A stretch of 6,113 nt of DNA, from positions 1 through 6,113 of the forward strand of contig PMUF01000310.1 in NCBI GenBank assembly GCA_003167015.1. The letters run 5' to 3'. The position numbers and the translations under genes are program-made. The DNA comes from Chitinophagaceae bacterium. GTDB taxonomy: Bacteria; Bacteroidota; Bacteroidia; Chitinophagales; Chitinophagaceae. Positions 1 through 6,113 of the stretch are shown here, one piece after another. Under the pieces are notes generated by a model. It had not been told where the DNA came from and ran no database searches. It worked only from the letters and a program-made list of their open reading frames with translations. The first letter of the stretch is position 1. Each line of letters begins with the position of its first letter.

Positions 1-1003
1 GCAGGTAATCCTCGGCGTTCCCGTCATAGTTACTCAGGAAAAGCATTTGCCTTCCTTCATTGATGATCAACCACCGGGCAAAGTGGACGGTAGGGATGCC
101 GGATAGTTTGCCTTTGCTGAAAAGATAAGGCGCGAGGAAATCGGTTGCACGCAACAGGAACAACATGGTCGCCAGTCTGAATTTACCGGGTTTGACATTT
201 CCGAGCGCGGAGAACTGTGCCTGGACGATTTGCGTTTCCCGGTTGACGAGCTCACGGATATGTGCGTTCGTAACGGGATCGGGATCATCTTTTTCGGTGA
301 TCTCGTGCCCCAGCATGATCAGCATCCATACGATGACGAAGGGGATGATCACCGGCAGGAAAAGGAGGAAGAGCAGGATCACCAGCATCAATTGACCATA
401 GAATTTGATATTCCAGCCGGTGGTAGCGGGGGTCTCGGGTGTCCTGGCCCATTGCAATTCCGGCCTCGAATGGACAAAGTCGATGATCTGCCGGCGCACG
501 GCCAAAGCCGGCTGGCGTTGGAAATTCAGCTGGTTGCTGTCTGCAAAATCGTTAATCGCATTCCGCAAGACGTCTTCGTTGTGGATCTGCTGTACGCTGC
601 GGTAACCTACCCCTACATAGAACGTTTCGGCCTTTTTATTATGCGAGGCCAGGAAGTTTTTCAGGGTGGCGGCATCATATTCACCGACCGGTGAATGGTC
701 ACACATTGAAAAGATGCGCCATAAGCCTTTGCCGGCGACGGTTATCAGCGATTGAAGATGAGCGTCGAGGGGCATATCATAGTTGGTGGTAAAGACGAGT
801 CTTGCCGGGATACCGTTGCCCTTTATATCGGGGCCTTTATCGAGGATGACAAAACGTGCAAAATGAATGCTGGGGATCTGTTTGAAGGGAATGATATCAT
901 TGGTATCGACTGCGGCGTCGATCTGCTGCAAAAGAACGGTCAATTCCCGTTGCATCCCCTCGCGAATGTTCAAGACTATCGAATATGCCCCATGTTGCGT
1001 CAT
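1..1003 (-). CDS. Membrane-anchored protein with duplicated HFAR/NYD domain, 3' end beyond window
   Basis: This reading frame is open from an ATG at 1001-1003 to the left edge: 334 whole codons without a stop, so the C-terminus is missing. I do not recognise a named function. Residues 43-89 contain IPSIHFARFVILD followed by LVFTTNYD. Residues 303-334 contain IPTVHFARWLII followed by MLFLSNYDGNAEDYL, so the protein holds two copies of one domain. Between them, residues 203-232 are strongly hydrophobic, enough for one long or two short membrane helices, followed by a charged stretch (HEITEKDDPDP). Residues 281-296 are a weaker hydrophobic patch. The pattern of a strand ending in HFAR and a strand ending in NYDG suggests a ferredoxin-like alpha/beta fold, as in dimeric alpha/beta barrel enzymes; that is inference. 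The gene starts 16 bp after the stop of the GMC oxidoreductase, so it is very probably its operon partner. No Shine-Dalgarno is visible before the ATG. Confidence is high for the gene and low for any function. Confidence 0.6.
   Translation of the reverse strand, partial: MTQHGAYSIVLNIREGMQRELTVLLQQIDAAVDTNDIIPFKQIPSIHFARFVILDKGPDIKGNGIPARLVFTTNYDMPLDAHLQSLITVAGKGLWRIFSMCDHSPVGEYDAATLKNFLASHNKKAETFYVGVGYRSVQQIHNEDVLRNAINDFADSNQLNFQRQPALAVRRQIIDFVHSRPELQWARTPETPATTGWNIKFYGQLMLVILLFLLFLPVIIPFVIVWMLIMLGHEITEKDDPDPVTNAHIRELVNRETQIVQAQFSALGNVKPGKFRLATMLFLLRATDFLAPYLFSKGKLSGIPTVHFARWLIINEGRQMLFLSNYDGNAEDYL
2..97 (-). other. Second copy of internal HFAR/NYD protein unit (cut by window edge)
   Basis: This encodes residues 303-334: IPTVHFARWLII, a short connector, then MLFLSNYDGNAEDYL. 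It matches the first copy at 737-877 and is more compact. The unit continues past the left edge, so its full length is unknown. Confidence 0.6.
737..877 (-). other. First copy of internal HFAR/NYD protein unit
   Basis: This encodes residues 43-89 of the membrane-anchored protein: IPSIHFAR, then a 20-residue connector, then LVFTTNYD and a helix-like tail with HLQSLI. It aligns with the second copy at residues 303-334 through IP, HFAR, a following isoleucine, L.F, NYD and a leucine. The connector is about 11 residues longer in this copy. Confidence 0.6.
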
Positions 1004-1019
1004 ACTATTACCGGGAGAT

Positions 1020-3383
1020 TTAAAGGTGAGGTTTGATGTAGATATCATACAGGGAACCCGAGAAATATTTCCCGAAGGCCGTCATGATCTTCAGCGATGC
1101 CCATTCGGATGGGGCATTCAATACTTTCATCGTCGTCATCTGTTTGGCGAAGTCGGCGGCCTCAATGATGAGGATTCCTTTTCCCAGCACAGGCGACGTC
1201 TCATCCGTCCCTTCATGGATGGTTATATACAGCGTACTGGTATCCTTCCAAAGCTGGAATCCCTTGTCGTCGTTAATGAGCTTGTATCCATAAAAGAAGT
1301 AGTCCTTGCCTTCTTCGGAGTGGATATTCATGGTGTATTTCATCAGCTTGGTGGGTGTAGCCGCCGGCGCGTTGACGAAAAGGTTGAAAATGCCGTTGGA
1401 TACCGTCATGGATTTGCCGGAAAGGGCCGGTGCATTCACGACGCCTTCGAGGGCGGCCCGGTGCTCAGTGGTATGCAGCATCGTCAGGACGTCGTCGGAG
1501 GTGACCGTCAGCGTGAATTCAAACACGCAATCGCTGAGCTTTCCTGCCGCCGCGCCTTTTTCAAAGTCCGTTTTTTCATCTGTGGAGAAATAACCCTTCA
1601 TCGTCTCCGTGAACTGGATACCGGGTTTGACCGCCTCGTCGGGAATATTGAATTCCTTGTAAGCATAATCGATGGTCAACCCATAATCGAAAGCTATCAG
1701 CTCGCAACATCTTTCGGCCAGCGCTGAAATGGTGATCAGCGGGTTGACGCCCAGGGGAAGGGGTACCACGGAGCCGTCGCATACATACAATCCTTCGTAG
1801 ACGGCGGTACCTGTCGTCGAAGAAAATACCTGGCCTTTGTGATTGACCACTCCTCCGGTGGCGTCGTTGGCCATGATACAACCGCCCAGGGGATGGACCG
1901 TCACCAGATCGTAATGCATGACCTTCGTCCAGGCCGGGTCGACGACATATTCCCCGCCGATGCCTTCCGAAGCCGAACGAAGGTTGGCGGCTACTTTTTG
2001 AAAGATGGCTTCCTTGCCAACGCCAGGCCAGTTAATGACCAGGCGGTCGCTTTCCAGTTTCATCGTCCCCTTGCCGTCGTCATGGGTCATGACGAGGAAG
2101 GCCTGCGTATTGTTCAAGGCGCCGTGATAGGGGCCCCGCAGGATACTTTCCGCCACCCGCAGTTTGCGATGCATTTCTTCGGAAGCGCTGCCGGCAGGCT
2201 CGTGGCCGAACAATTTTGAGATCCCGACCATGGATGCCGTGATGGTACTGGCCAGTGGCCCCGGGATATTGCCGTCTTCTATGACCATCCCGTCCTCCAG
2301 CACCGGCTGCTCGCGCAGATCGATCACCGAGGTGATACACGGGCCTACGGGGGGTATCTCGCCGGGTGCATGCGGACCGAACCCGATAGTATTGACGGTT
2401 ACATCTGCATTATAGGCAAAGGCCAGGACATCCCCGTTGCCGGTGAATCGTTGCCCCAACTGGTCGGAGACTGCCAGACCTCTGTCCCGTGACCGAAGCA
2501 ATATTTCTGTACTACCCAGACATCCGCCTCCGACGACCACGATGTCTGCGGTAACGAAGAGATCGGGCGCGTTGAATTTTTCGCTTTCGGCACTCTCGAT
2601 GAGGTAATGCACGACCCATTTTCCATTGGGTTGGGTGGTATTCCCATCGTTCCGGCTGATATATTGCACGGCCACACCGGTAAATAATTGGGCGCCATGA
2701 TTCCTGGCATCAGGCAGATAATTCATCAGGGTGGTATTCTTGGCCCCGTAATTGCAACCCGTCATGCAATCGCCGCATAGCTCGCATTTATATTGGTCTA
2801 CACCGGCATTGTTCTTCCTGTCTTCAAAGGTGACATTGATATCGAGATAACGGAATGGCTGGTTCATGTGGGCGGCGGAGGTCTTCATCGCCTCGGATTT
2901 GGGAAGTTTGGGATAGCCGTTGACTCCCTCAGGATATTGGGCAGGCTGCAGCATGTGCCGGGCCCGTTCCACATTCCGCCAATAAGAATCGGGATCTTTC
3001 AGCAGTTCGGCCGGCCAGTTATCTTGCTGCAGCACCCTGGGTTCGGGCACCAATGATACGCCGGCATTCACCAGTGACGTACCGCCGAGCCCGCATCCTT
3101 TATAGACGCTGATATCCTTATTCAAATGGAATTCATACAGGCCGGTTTTTGGACCGATCAGGCCGTCGGGAGAATTGAACTGCATTTCTTTCAGTGCTGC
3201 GTCGGTAGTGCGCGGGTATTCGGATGGCAGGAACTCCTTGCCTTTTTCCAGCAGGCAAACCTTTTTGCCCGCGCGGGAAAGACGGGAGGCGGCAATGCCG
3301 GCGCCATATCCCGAACCGATGACGACCACATCGTAGTGGATCTCCATAGAAGCTATGGAAGACGAAAGCCGTTTGAATGGCAT
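1020..3383 (-). CDS. GMC-family FAD oxidoreductase, cholesterol-oxidase-like, with Cys cluster
   Basis: A predicted FAD-dependent alcohol or sterol-type oxidoreductase of the glucose-methanol-choline family, 787 aa. The N-terminal dinucleotide fold shows VVVIGSGYGAG (residues 19-29) and an acidic residue at the end of the second strand (LLEKG, E46). YKGCGLGGTSLVNAG (95-109) is the usual GMC flavin-contact segment. HPLGG (497-501) supplies the expected catalytic His, and GVNP (545-548) the second active-site residue, Asn547. Residues 200-210 read CELCGDCMTGC, a C-x2-C-x2-C-x3-C ferredoxin-like pattern followed by AKNT, known from ChoD-like members. A C-terminal extension of about 200 residues (from about 586) carries YGYKLINDD and LWKDTSTLYITI; similar tails occur in cholesterol-oxidase-like proteins. 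No signal peptide or membrane helix is visible, so it is probably cytoplasmic or peripheral. A second in-frame ATG at 3345-3347 would start the protein at MEIHYDVVVIGSG, nearer the usual family N-terminus; neither start has a clear ribosome binding site. The real substrate is unknown; cholesterol is unlikely to be the native one in this type of bacterium. Confidence 0.9.
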   Translation of the reverse strand: MPFKRLSSSIASMEIHYDVVVIGSGYGAGIAASRLSRAGKKVCLLEKGKEFLPSEYPRTTDAALKEMQFNSPDGLIGPKTGLYEFHLNKDISVYKGCGLGGTSLVNAGVSLVPEPRVLQQDNWPAELLKDPDSYWRNVERARHMLQPAQYPEGVNGYPKLPKSEAMKTSAAHMNQPFRYLDINVTFEDRKNNAGVDQYKCELCGDCMTGCNYGAKNTTLMNYLPDARNHGAQLFTGVAVQYISRNDGNTTQPNGKWVVHYLIESAESEKFNAPDLFVTADIVVVGGGCLGSTEILLRSRDRGLAVSDQLGQRFTGNGDVLAFAYNADVTVNTIGFGPHAPGEIPPVGPCITSVIDLREQPVLEDGMVIEDGNIPGPLASTITASMVGISKLFGHEPAGSASEEMHRKLRVAESILRGPYHGALNNTQAFLVMTHDDGKGTMKLESDRLVINWPGVGKEAIFQKVAANLRSASEGIGGEYVVDPAWTKVMHYDLVTVHPLGGCIMANDATGGVVNHKGQVFSSTTGTAVYEGLYVCDGSVVPLPLGVNPLITISALAERCCELIAFDYGLTIDYAYKEFNIPDEAVKPGIQFTETMKGYFSTDEKTDFEKGAAAGKLSDCVFEFTLTVTSDDVLTMLHTTEHRAALEGVVNAPALSGKSMTVSNGIFNLFVNAPAATPTKLMKYTMNIHSEEGKDYFFYGYKLINDDKGFQLWKDTSTLYITIHEGTDETSPVLGKGILIIEAADFAKQMTTMKVLNAPSEWASLKIMTAFGKYFSGSLYDIYIKPHL

Positions 3384-3402
3384 AGTTGATGTTTTATATG
3401 TC

Positions 3403-4797
3403 CTACAAATCCAACGATCCGGTCCAGTATTCGAAGCTGTGACCCATCCGTTCGTTGTCCTTATAAAAACCTGCGATGGTCATTGTATTTAAGCTGATAA
3501 AACTGTTATCATATATCCCGGTCTTATGCAAGGGCCTCCAGGTGCCGGTGTTCATGTAGATCTGGCCGACGACCTGGCCATTCCGGGTACAGGAAGACAT
3601 CGGCACGACTTCCGGGTAATGGGTATGTCCCATCACGTAAAAGGTTTTGTCCATGCCGGGCCCTTTTGTCGTGAGGGTCCTGGCATATTGCCGGTAGGAT
3701 TCCATATTATCTTTACTGAGAGAAAAGCGCTGAATGAGTACGGCCAGGGTTTCTATGGTTATATGGCCTTTGAGCAGGATACTGGTCATTTCCATTTCGA
3801 TGACAGTCAAATGTTGTTTCGACACCAGGGGGTTGGTGGTGAAATCATGGATCAGCTGGCGGAGGGCGTCCCTGATGGAATCATTGACCAATTGAATATC
3901 CAGCCCGTACTTTTGAATCACGGAGGATATCCAGAGCGGAGCAAGGCTATAGGGCCTGAGGTTGTCGATCTCACGCAGTTCCTGCACGAAGATATCGATA
4001 TCGGTTATCGTCCCGATCTTGTCAGCAGGGAAATCGGCCAGCTGCTGCCGGATCTGTTTGGGGATTTCATTCAATAGCTTGAGCACCACGACATCGCCAA
4101 CCGATGAGTGGTCCCTCGTTGGCGGCTGGTAATTGGTTTCGTCGAAAATATCGCCATGCAGCGCATATACCTGGTGGTCGGTCTGTGACTGTTCCAGGTC
4201 CTTGTTTTCATTGGGAAAATAGGGGAATCGTTTGTCTCTTTCATTGGCCAGCCCAAGCGAATCGATGATATGGTTTCGAATGGCATTCATCCGCGGATCA
4301 TCTATATACAGGAACCAGTCATGGTTTCCCACCATATAATAAATATTGACCTTCACGGTGGCTTTTTCAGGGCTTGCTTCAGAGCCGATGTTTCGGCTGA
4401 TTTTTTCGTCTTCCGTGAGGGTACGCATGGAGAGCGGGATCTTAATGCCTGCCTTGGCAATATCTTTGAGGATCCCAAAGGATTTTTTATTGTTCTCCAG
4501 CACGCCGTCGACGATGGCCGAAATCTGGCTGAAAAAGGCGTCGCTGCGTTCCGATGTCCAGGGCATATTGATTTCCGGCTGGGCATTCCATTGTTCAGAG
4601 CGGATCATGTCAATGATATCGCCCAGCAATAAAATATCCAGCTGTTCAAGGGGTTGATAATAGCCTGTTCCGCTTCGCCAGGATGCATCGTAGGCCATAT
4701 CGCTGATACGATTACGGAAGATGCGGAATGCCTTTTCGTCTATGAGCTCTCCCGACGTCCCGTCGGTCAGATGCAGATCGCTGATGATAACAAGCAT
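3403..4797 (-). CDS. Calcineurin-like metallophosphoesterase
   Basis: A predicted two-metal phosphoesterase of 464 aa. All family metal-binding blocks are present in order: SDLH (D7, H9), GDIID (D60, D63), GNHD (N158, H159, D160), HGD (H214) and GHTH (H391, H393). It is therefore probably catalytically active. The protein is larger than the simple members of the superfamily: about 93 residues lie between GDIID and GNHD, and about 173 between HGD and GHTH, the latter mostly helical-looking and charged. UDP-2,3-diacylglucosamine hydrolase (LpxH) shares these motifs but is about half this size, so I do not assign that role. No signal peptide or transmembrane segment is seen. It is the first gene of the apparent operon and ends 19 bp before the GMC oxidoreductase start. 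The substrate cannot be read from the sequence; a phosphorylated lipid or nucleotide is possible. The ATG start is well supported because the first metal motif begins at residue 6. Confidence 0.9.
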   Translation of the reverse strand: MLVIISDLHLTDGTSGELIDEKAFRIFRNRISDMAYDASWRSGTGYYQPLEQLDILLLGDIIDMIRSEQWNAQPEINMPWTSERSDAFFSQISAIVDGVLENNKKSFGILKDIAKAGIKIPLSMRTLTEDEKISRNIGSEASPEKATVKVNIYYMVGNHDWFLYIDDPRMNAIRNHIIDSLGLANERDKRFPYFPNENKDLEQSQTDHQVYALHGDIFDETNYQPPTRDHSSVGDVVVLKLLNEIPKQIRQQLADFPADKIGTITDIDIFVQELREIDNLRPYSLAPLWISSVIQKYGLDIQLVNDSIRDALRQLIHDFTTNPLVSKQHLTVIEMEMTSILLKGHITIETLAVLIQRFSLSKDNMESYRQYARTLTTKGPGMDKTFYVMGHTHYPEVVPMSSCTRNGQVVGQIYMNTGTWRPLHKTGIYDNSFISLNTMTIAGFYKDNERMGHSFEYWTGSLDL

Positions 4798-4882
4798 GGA
4801 AATTTCAAGATATACTTTTTACCGCAGGTCAAAAACCGTGTAAATACCCTTTTTTTTATGGGGGGAAAGTGGTATTATATGA
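4798..4882 (-). promoter_or_regulatory. Gap upstream of the phosphoesterase operon with weak promoter candidate
   Basis: This 85 bp gap precedes the three-gene minus-strand operon. On the minus strand a TTTG (4830-4833) lies 17 bp from TATCTTGA (4805-4812), which loosely resembles the Bacteroidota -33 TTTG and -7 TAnnTTTG elements. The match is partial and would place the transcription start almost at the ATG, so it is only a candidate. The far end of the gap holds the hairpin listed separately. Confidence 0.25.
4843..4876 (-). terminator. Imperfect hairpin after the hypothetical gene, possible terminator
   Basis: AATACCCTTT (4843-4852) pairs with AAAGTGGTATT (4866-4876) to give ten base pairs with one bulged T, around a 13-base loop that includes a run of G. 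It begins 6 bases past the stop codon of the 4883-5548 gene, where a terminator would be expected. On the minus strand a short T run (GGTTTTTG) follows about 7 bases later. The stem is AT-rich and the T run is short and displaced, so termination is plausible but not certain. Confidence 0.4.
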
Positions 4883-5548
4883 CTACGTCGGACAATTTTT
4901 GCAGGGACCGACTTTTGCCTCTGGTTTTTCAGGTGGGTTATCGGGTGTACATTGCAGCTTCCAGGCATATCCTCTCAATCGTAACGTATCACTAAAGAAT
5001 ATTTTCTTTTTGCCGTGCCCATAGATGGTATATGCAATCAATACGGATCTATGGGGATTAAGCGGAATAATAAAATCAAAGTCTTCGCCACTTTCCGCAT
5101 CCGGAGGATAATAACCAACTAAGGTATTGTCATAATGATTCAGGCTGACAATGGTATCTTTTGCTCCATTGAAAATGATCTGATTAAAATCCAGGTAATG
5201 GAGGTATGCCACTGAATCGATGGGCAATTCCCAGATAGTTGTGCTTATCGAATCCACATAGAGGTAATTATACCCTATGTTCTTTACATTCAACCTGACA
5301 TTAAGGTCGCATTGATCTGTCAAAAAAGAATCTGTTTTAGCTAATTTCCCTTCTATCGAGTCAATTTCTAACTTGATATCTGATTTTAGTTCTTTATTGA
5401 AGTTGGGAGCATCTTTCAACGTAAACAGTGACAAGGCCCATAACCCACCTATTAAAAGGGCAGCCATTTCAAACCAGTTCTTTGCCATTTCGACACGCTT
5501 TGACCGGCGGTCCAACCTGGTTGTATCCGGAGGTCTTGTTGCAAACAT
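4883..5548 (-). CDS. Single-pass membrane hypothetical protein, AT-rich
   Basis: A 221 aa protein I do not recognise. Residues 1-24 are rich in Arg and Lys, and residues 27-44 (from EMAALLIGGLWALSLF) form one hydrophobic helix. By the positive-inside rule the remaining 175 residues should face the periplasm. That part has alternating hydrophobic and polar residues typical of beta strands, for example LNVRLNVKNIGYNYLYV (82-98), an immunoglobulin-like or beta-sandwich style. The tail from about residue 200 is Pro-, Lys- and Glu-rich and ends with C216 and C219; the other cysteines are C80 and C200, so disulfides outside the membrane are possible. An alternative ATG at residue 21 would remove most of the charged leader but keep the helix. 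Its GC content is clearly lower than in the genes to its left, so it may have a different origin. It is upstream of the phosphoesterase operon in the same direction but separated by 85 bp with a possible terminator, so it is probably its own unit. Function unknown. Confidence 0.6.
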   Translation of the reverse strand: MFATRPPDTTRLDRRSKRVEMAKNWFEMAALLIGGLWALSLFTLKDAPNFNKELKSDIKLEIDSIEGKLAKTDSFLTDQCDLNVRLNVKNIGYNYLYVDSISTTIWELPIDSVAYLHYLDFNQIIFNGAKDTIVSLNHYDNTLVGYYPPDAESGEDFDFIIPLNPHRSVLIAYTIYGHGKKKIFFSDTLRLRGYAWKLQCTPDNPPEKPEAKVGPCKNCPT

Positions 5549-5678
5549 AGTAACAAATTTTGGCTATGAAATTGTTGAATAAAGGTATCTCAACGAAATG
5601 TGCTTTTCTACCGTTAAAACACCCAATTTTGGCTTAACTTAATGATTACTTTCTTTAATTTATGCGTACACTTTTTCT
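5549..5678. promoter_or_regulatory. Divergent intergenic region with 10 bp direct repeat
   Basis: This AT-rich 130 bp stretch lies between two divergently transcribed genes, so it should hold both promoters. On the minus strand TACCTTTA (5580-5587) matches seven of eight positions of the Bacteroidota -7 element TAnnTTTG, but no -33 TTTG or TTG is found at normal spacing. On the plus strand I find no convincing match. AATTTTGGCT occurs twice in direct orientation (5556-5565 and 5625-5634) and could be a regulator site, though two copies of a 10-mer are weak evidence. Confidence 0.4.
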
Positions 5679-5682
5679 GTGA
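5662..5682 (+). other. Six-codon upstream mini-ORF overlapping the acyltransferase start
   Basis: ATG at 5662 opens a frame coding MRTLFL and ends at TGA (5680-5682). This stop overlaps the proposed GTG start of the acyltransferase (5679-5681) as GTGA, the arrangement typical of translational coupling. It could be a leader peptide or a chance ORF; a chance ORF of this size is common. Confidence 0.2.
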
Positions 5683-6113
5683 CACCAACCGGGCATCATA
5701 AAGAATTACCCCACCTCAAGGCGCTGGACGGGCTGAGGGCGATGGCAGCCATCATGGTAGTGTTCTTCCATAGCCCGGTTCCTCTTTTCCAATTACGCTG
5801 TGGATGGGCGGGGGTAAACCTGTTTTTTATTCTATCGGGGTTTTTGATCACGAGGATACTGATCTCCACCCGTATTTATGGCCTTCCTGCCTATGTAAAG
5901 AATTTTTACAGTAGGAGGGTTCTCAGGATATTTCCCCTTTATTTTTTCTACCTCCTGTTGGCTGCGGGGCTATTGTATGTTCTGAATCTTACGGTCGGCG
6001 GGAAGGAACCGATGGTGGGTCAAGGCCTGTCAGATCTTCACACCAATTATCCTTTTCTATTAAGCTTTACCTATAATTTTGAAGAAATTATTAATTTTCT
6101 TAACAGATGGGAT
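5679..6113 (+). CDS. Acyltransferase-3 family membrane protein, N-terminal part
   Basis: A 145-codon fragment of an OafA/YrhL-type integral membrane O-acyltransferase, which normally moves acetyl or another acyl group onto a surface sugar or lipid from the cytoplasmic side. The family signatures are clear: LKALDGLRAMAA (residues 13-24), the conserved FFH (29-31) with the likely catalytic His31, GVNLFFILSGFLIT (45-58), and the SRRVLRIFPLYFFYLL block (78-93). Family members are usually about 350-400 aa or more, so most of the protein, including later membrane helices, lies beyond the right edge. In the GVDLFF block Asp is commonest; here it is Asn47. The frame is closed upstream by TGA at 5643-5645 and contains no ATG before the DGLR motif, so GTG at 5679 is the most plausible start (MTPTGHHKELPHLKALDGLR). 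Sure of the family; the substrate is unknown. Confidence 0.9.
   Translation, partial: MTPTGHHKELPHLKALDGLRAMAAIMVVFFHSPVPLFQLRCGWAGVNLFFILSGFLITRILISTRIYGLPAYVKNFYSRRVLRIFPLYFFYLLLAAGLLYVLNLTVGGKEPMVGQGLSDLHTNYPFLLSFTYNFEEIINFLNRWD

Noticed and set aside
230..694. A 154-codon plus-strand ORF near the left edge
   Set aside because: The minus strand carries a continuous 334-codon frame with an internal domain repeat over the same bases, which is the better gene.
867..1727. A 286-codon plus-strand ORF opposite the GMC gene and membrane gene
   Set aside because: It lies antisense to two well-supported genes, has no recognisable motif, and long antisense frames are expected in GC-rich coding DNA.
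3526..4077. A 183-codon plus-strand ORF opposite the phosphoesterase gene
   Set aside because: It is antisense to a gene with complete metal-binding motifs, and its His- and Asp-rich sequence is a mirror effect of that gene's codons.
3403..4797. Assigning the phosphoesterase as LpxH (lipid A pathway)
   Set aside because: The metal motifs are shared by the whole superfamily and this protein is about twice the usual LpxH length, so the specific role is not supported.
4850..4865. Phase-variable homopolymer tract
   Set aside because: The runs (T8 and G6) are short and lie outside coding sequence, so there is no positive sign of phase variation.
1..6113. Mobile elements, tRNA/rRNA genes, CRISPR arrays or toxin-antitoxin pairs
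   Set aside because: I saw no transposase motifs, terminal inverted repeats, regularly spaced repeats or tRNA-like folds in the window.

Overview
The window most likely comes from a Bacteroidota chromosome, perhaps a Chitinophagaceae-like genus. The reasons are indirect. The start codons lack clear Shine-Dalgarno sequences, the intergenic DNA is AT-rich with no strong sigma70 promoter, and the protein style fits. Taxonomy is inference only; there is no rRNA or other marker.

Layout: positions 1-4797 hold three genes in one orientation, all on the minus strand and transcribed from high to low coordinates with gaps of only 19 and 16 bp. They look like an operon: a calcineurin-like metallophosphoesterase (3403-4797), a large cholesterol-oxidase-type GMC flavoprotein with a ferredoxin-like cysteine cluster and a C-terminal extension (1020-3383), and a membrane-anchored protein that runs off the left edge (1-1003). 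The third protein carries the same 'IP..HFAR ... F..NYD' unit twice, on either side of a hydrophobic segment. I read this as a duplicated-domain membrane protein of unknown function.

Upstream of that operon, still on the minus strand, is an AT-rich gene for a single-pass, probably periplasm-facing hypothetical protein (4883-5548). It is separated from the phosphoesterase by an 85 bp gap with an imperfect hairpin that may be a terminator. A divergent 130 bp intergenic region (5549-5678) follows. Next comes the start of a plus-strand acyltransferase-3 (OafA/YrhL-like) membrane protein that is cut by the right edge and probably starts with GTG at 5679.

How the genes may work together: the operon combines an oxidoreductase for a hydrophobic alcohol, sterol-like or other lipid substrate, a phosphoesterase and a membrane protein. 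A membrane or lipid modification pathway is plausible but unproven. The acyltransferase and the AT-rich hypothetical gene look like separate transcription units. I see no RNA genes, mobile elements, CRISPR arrays or phage genes.
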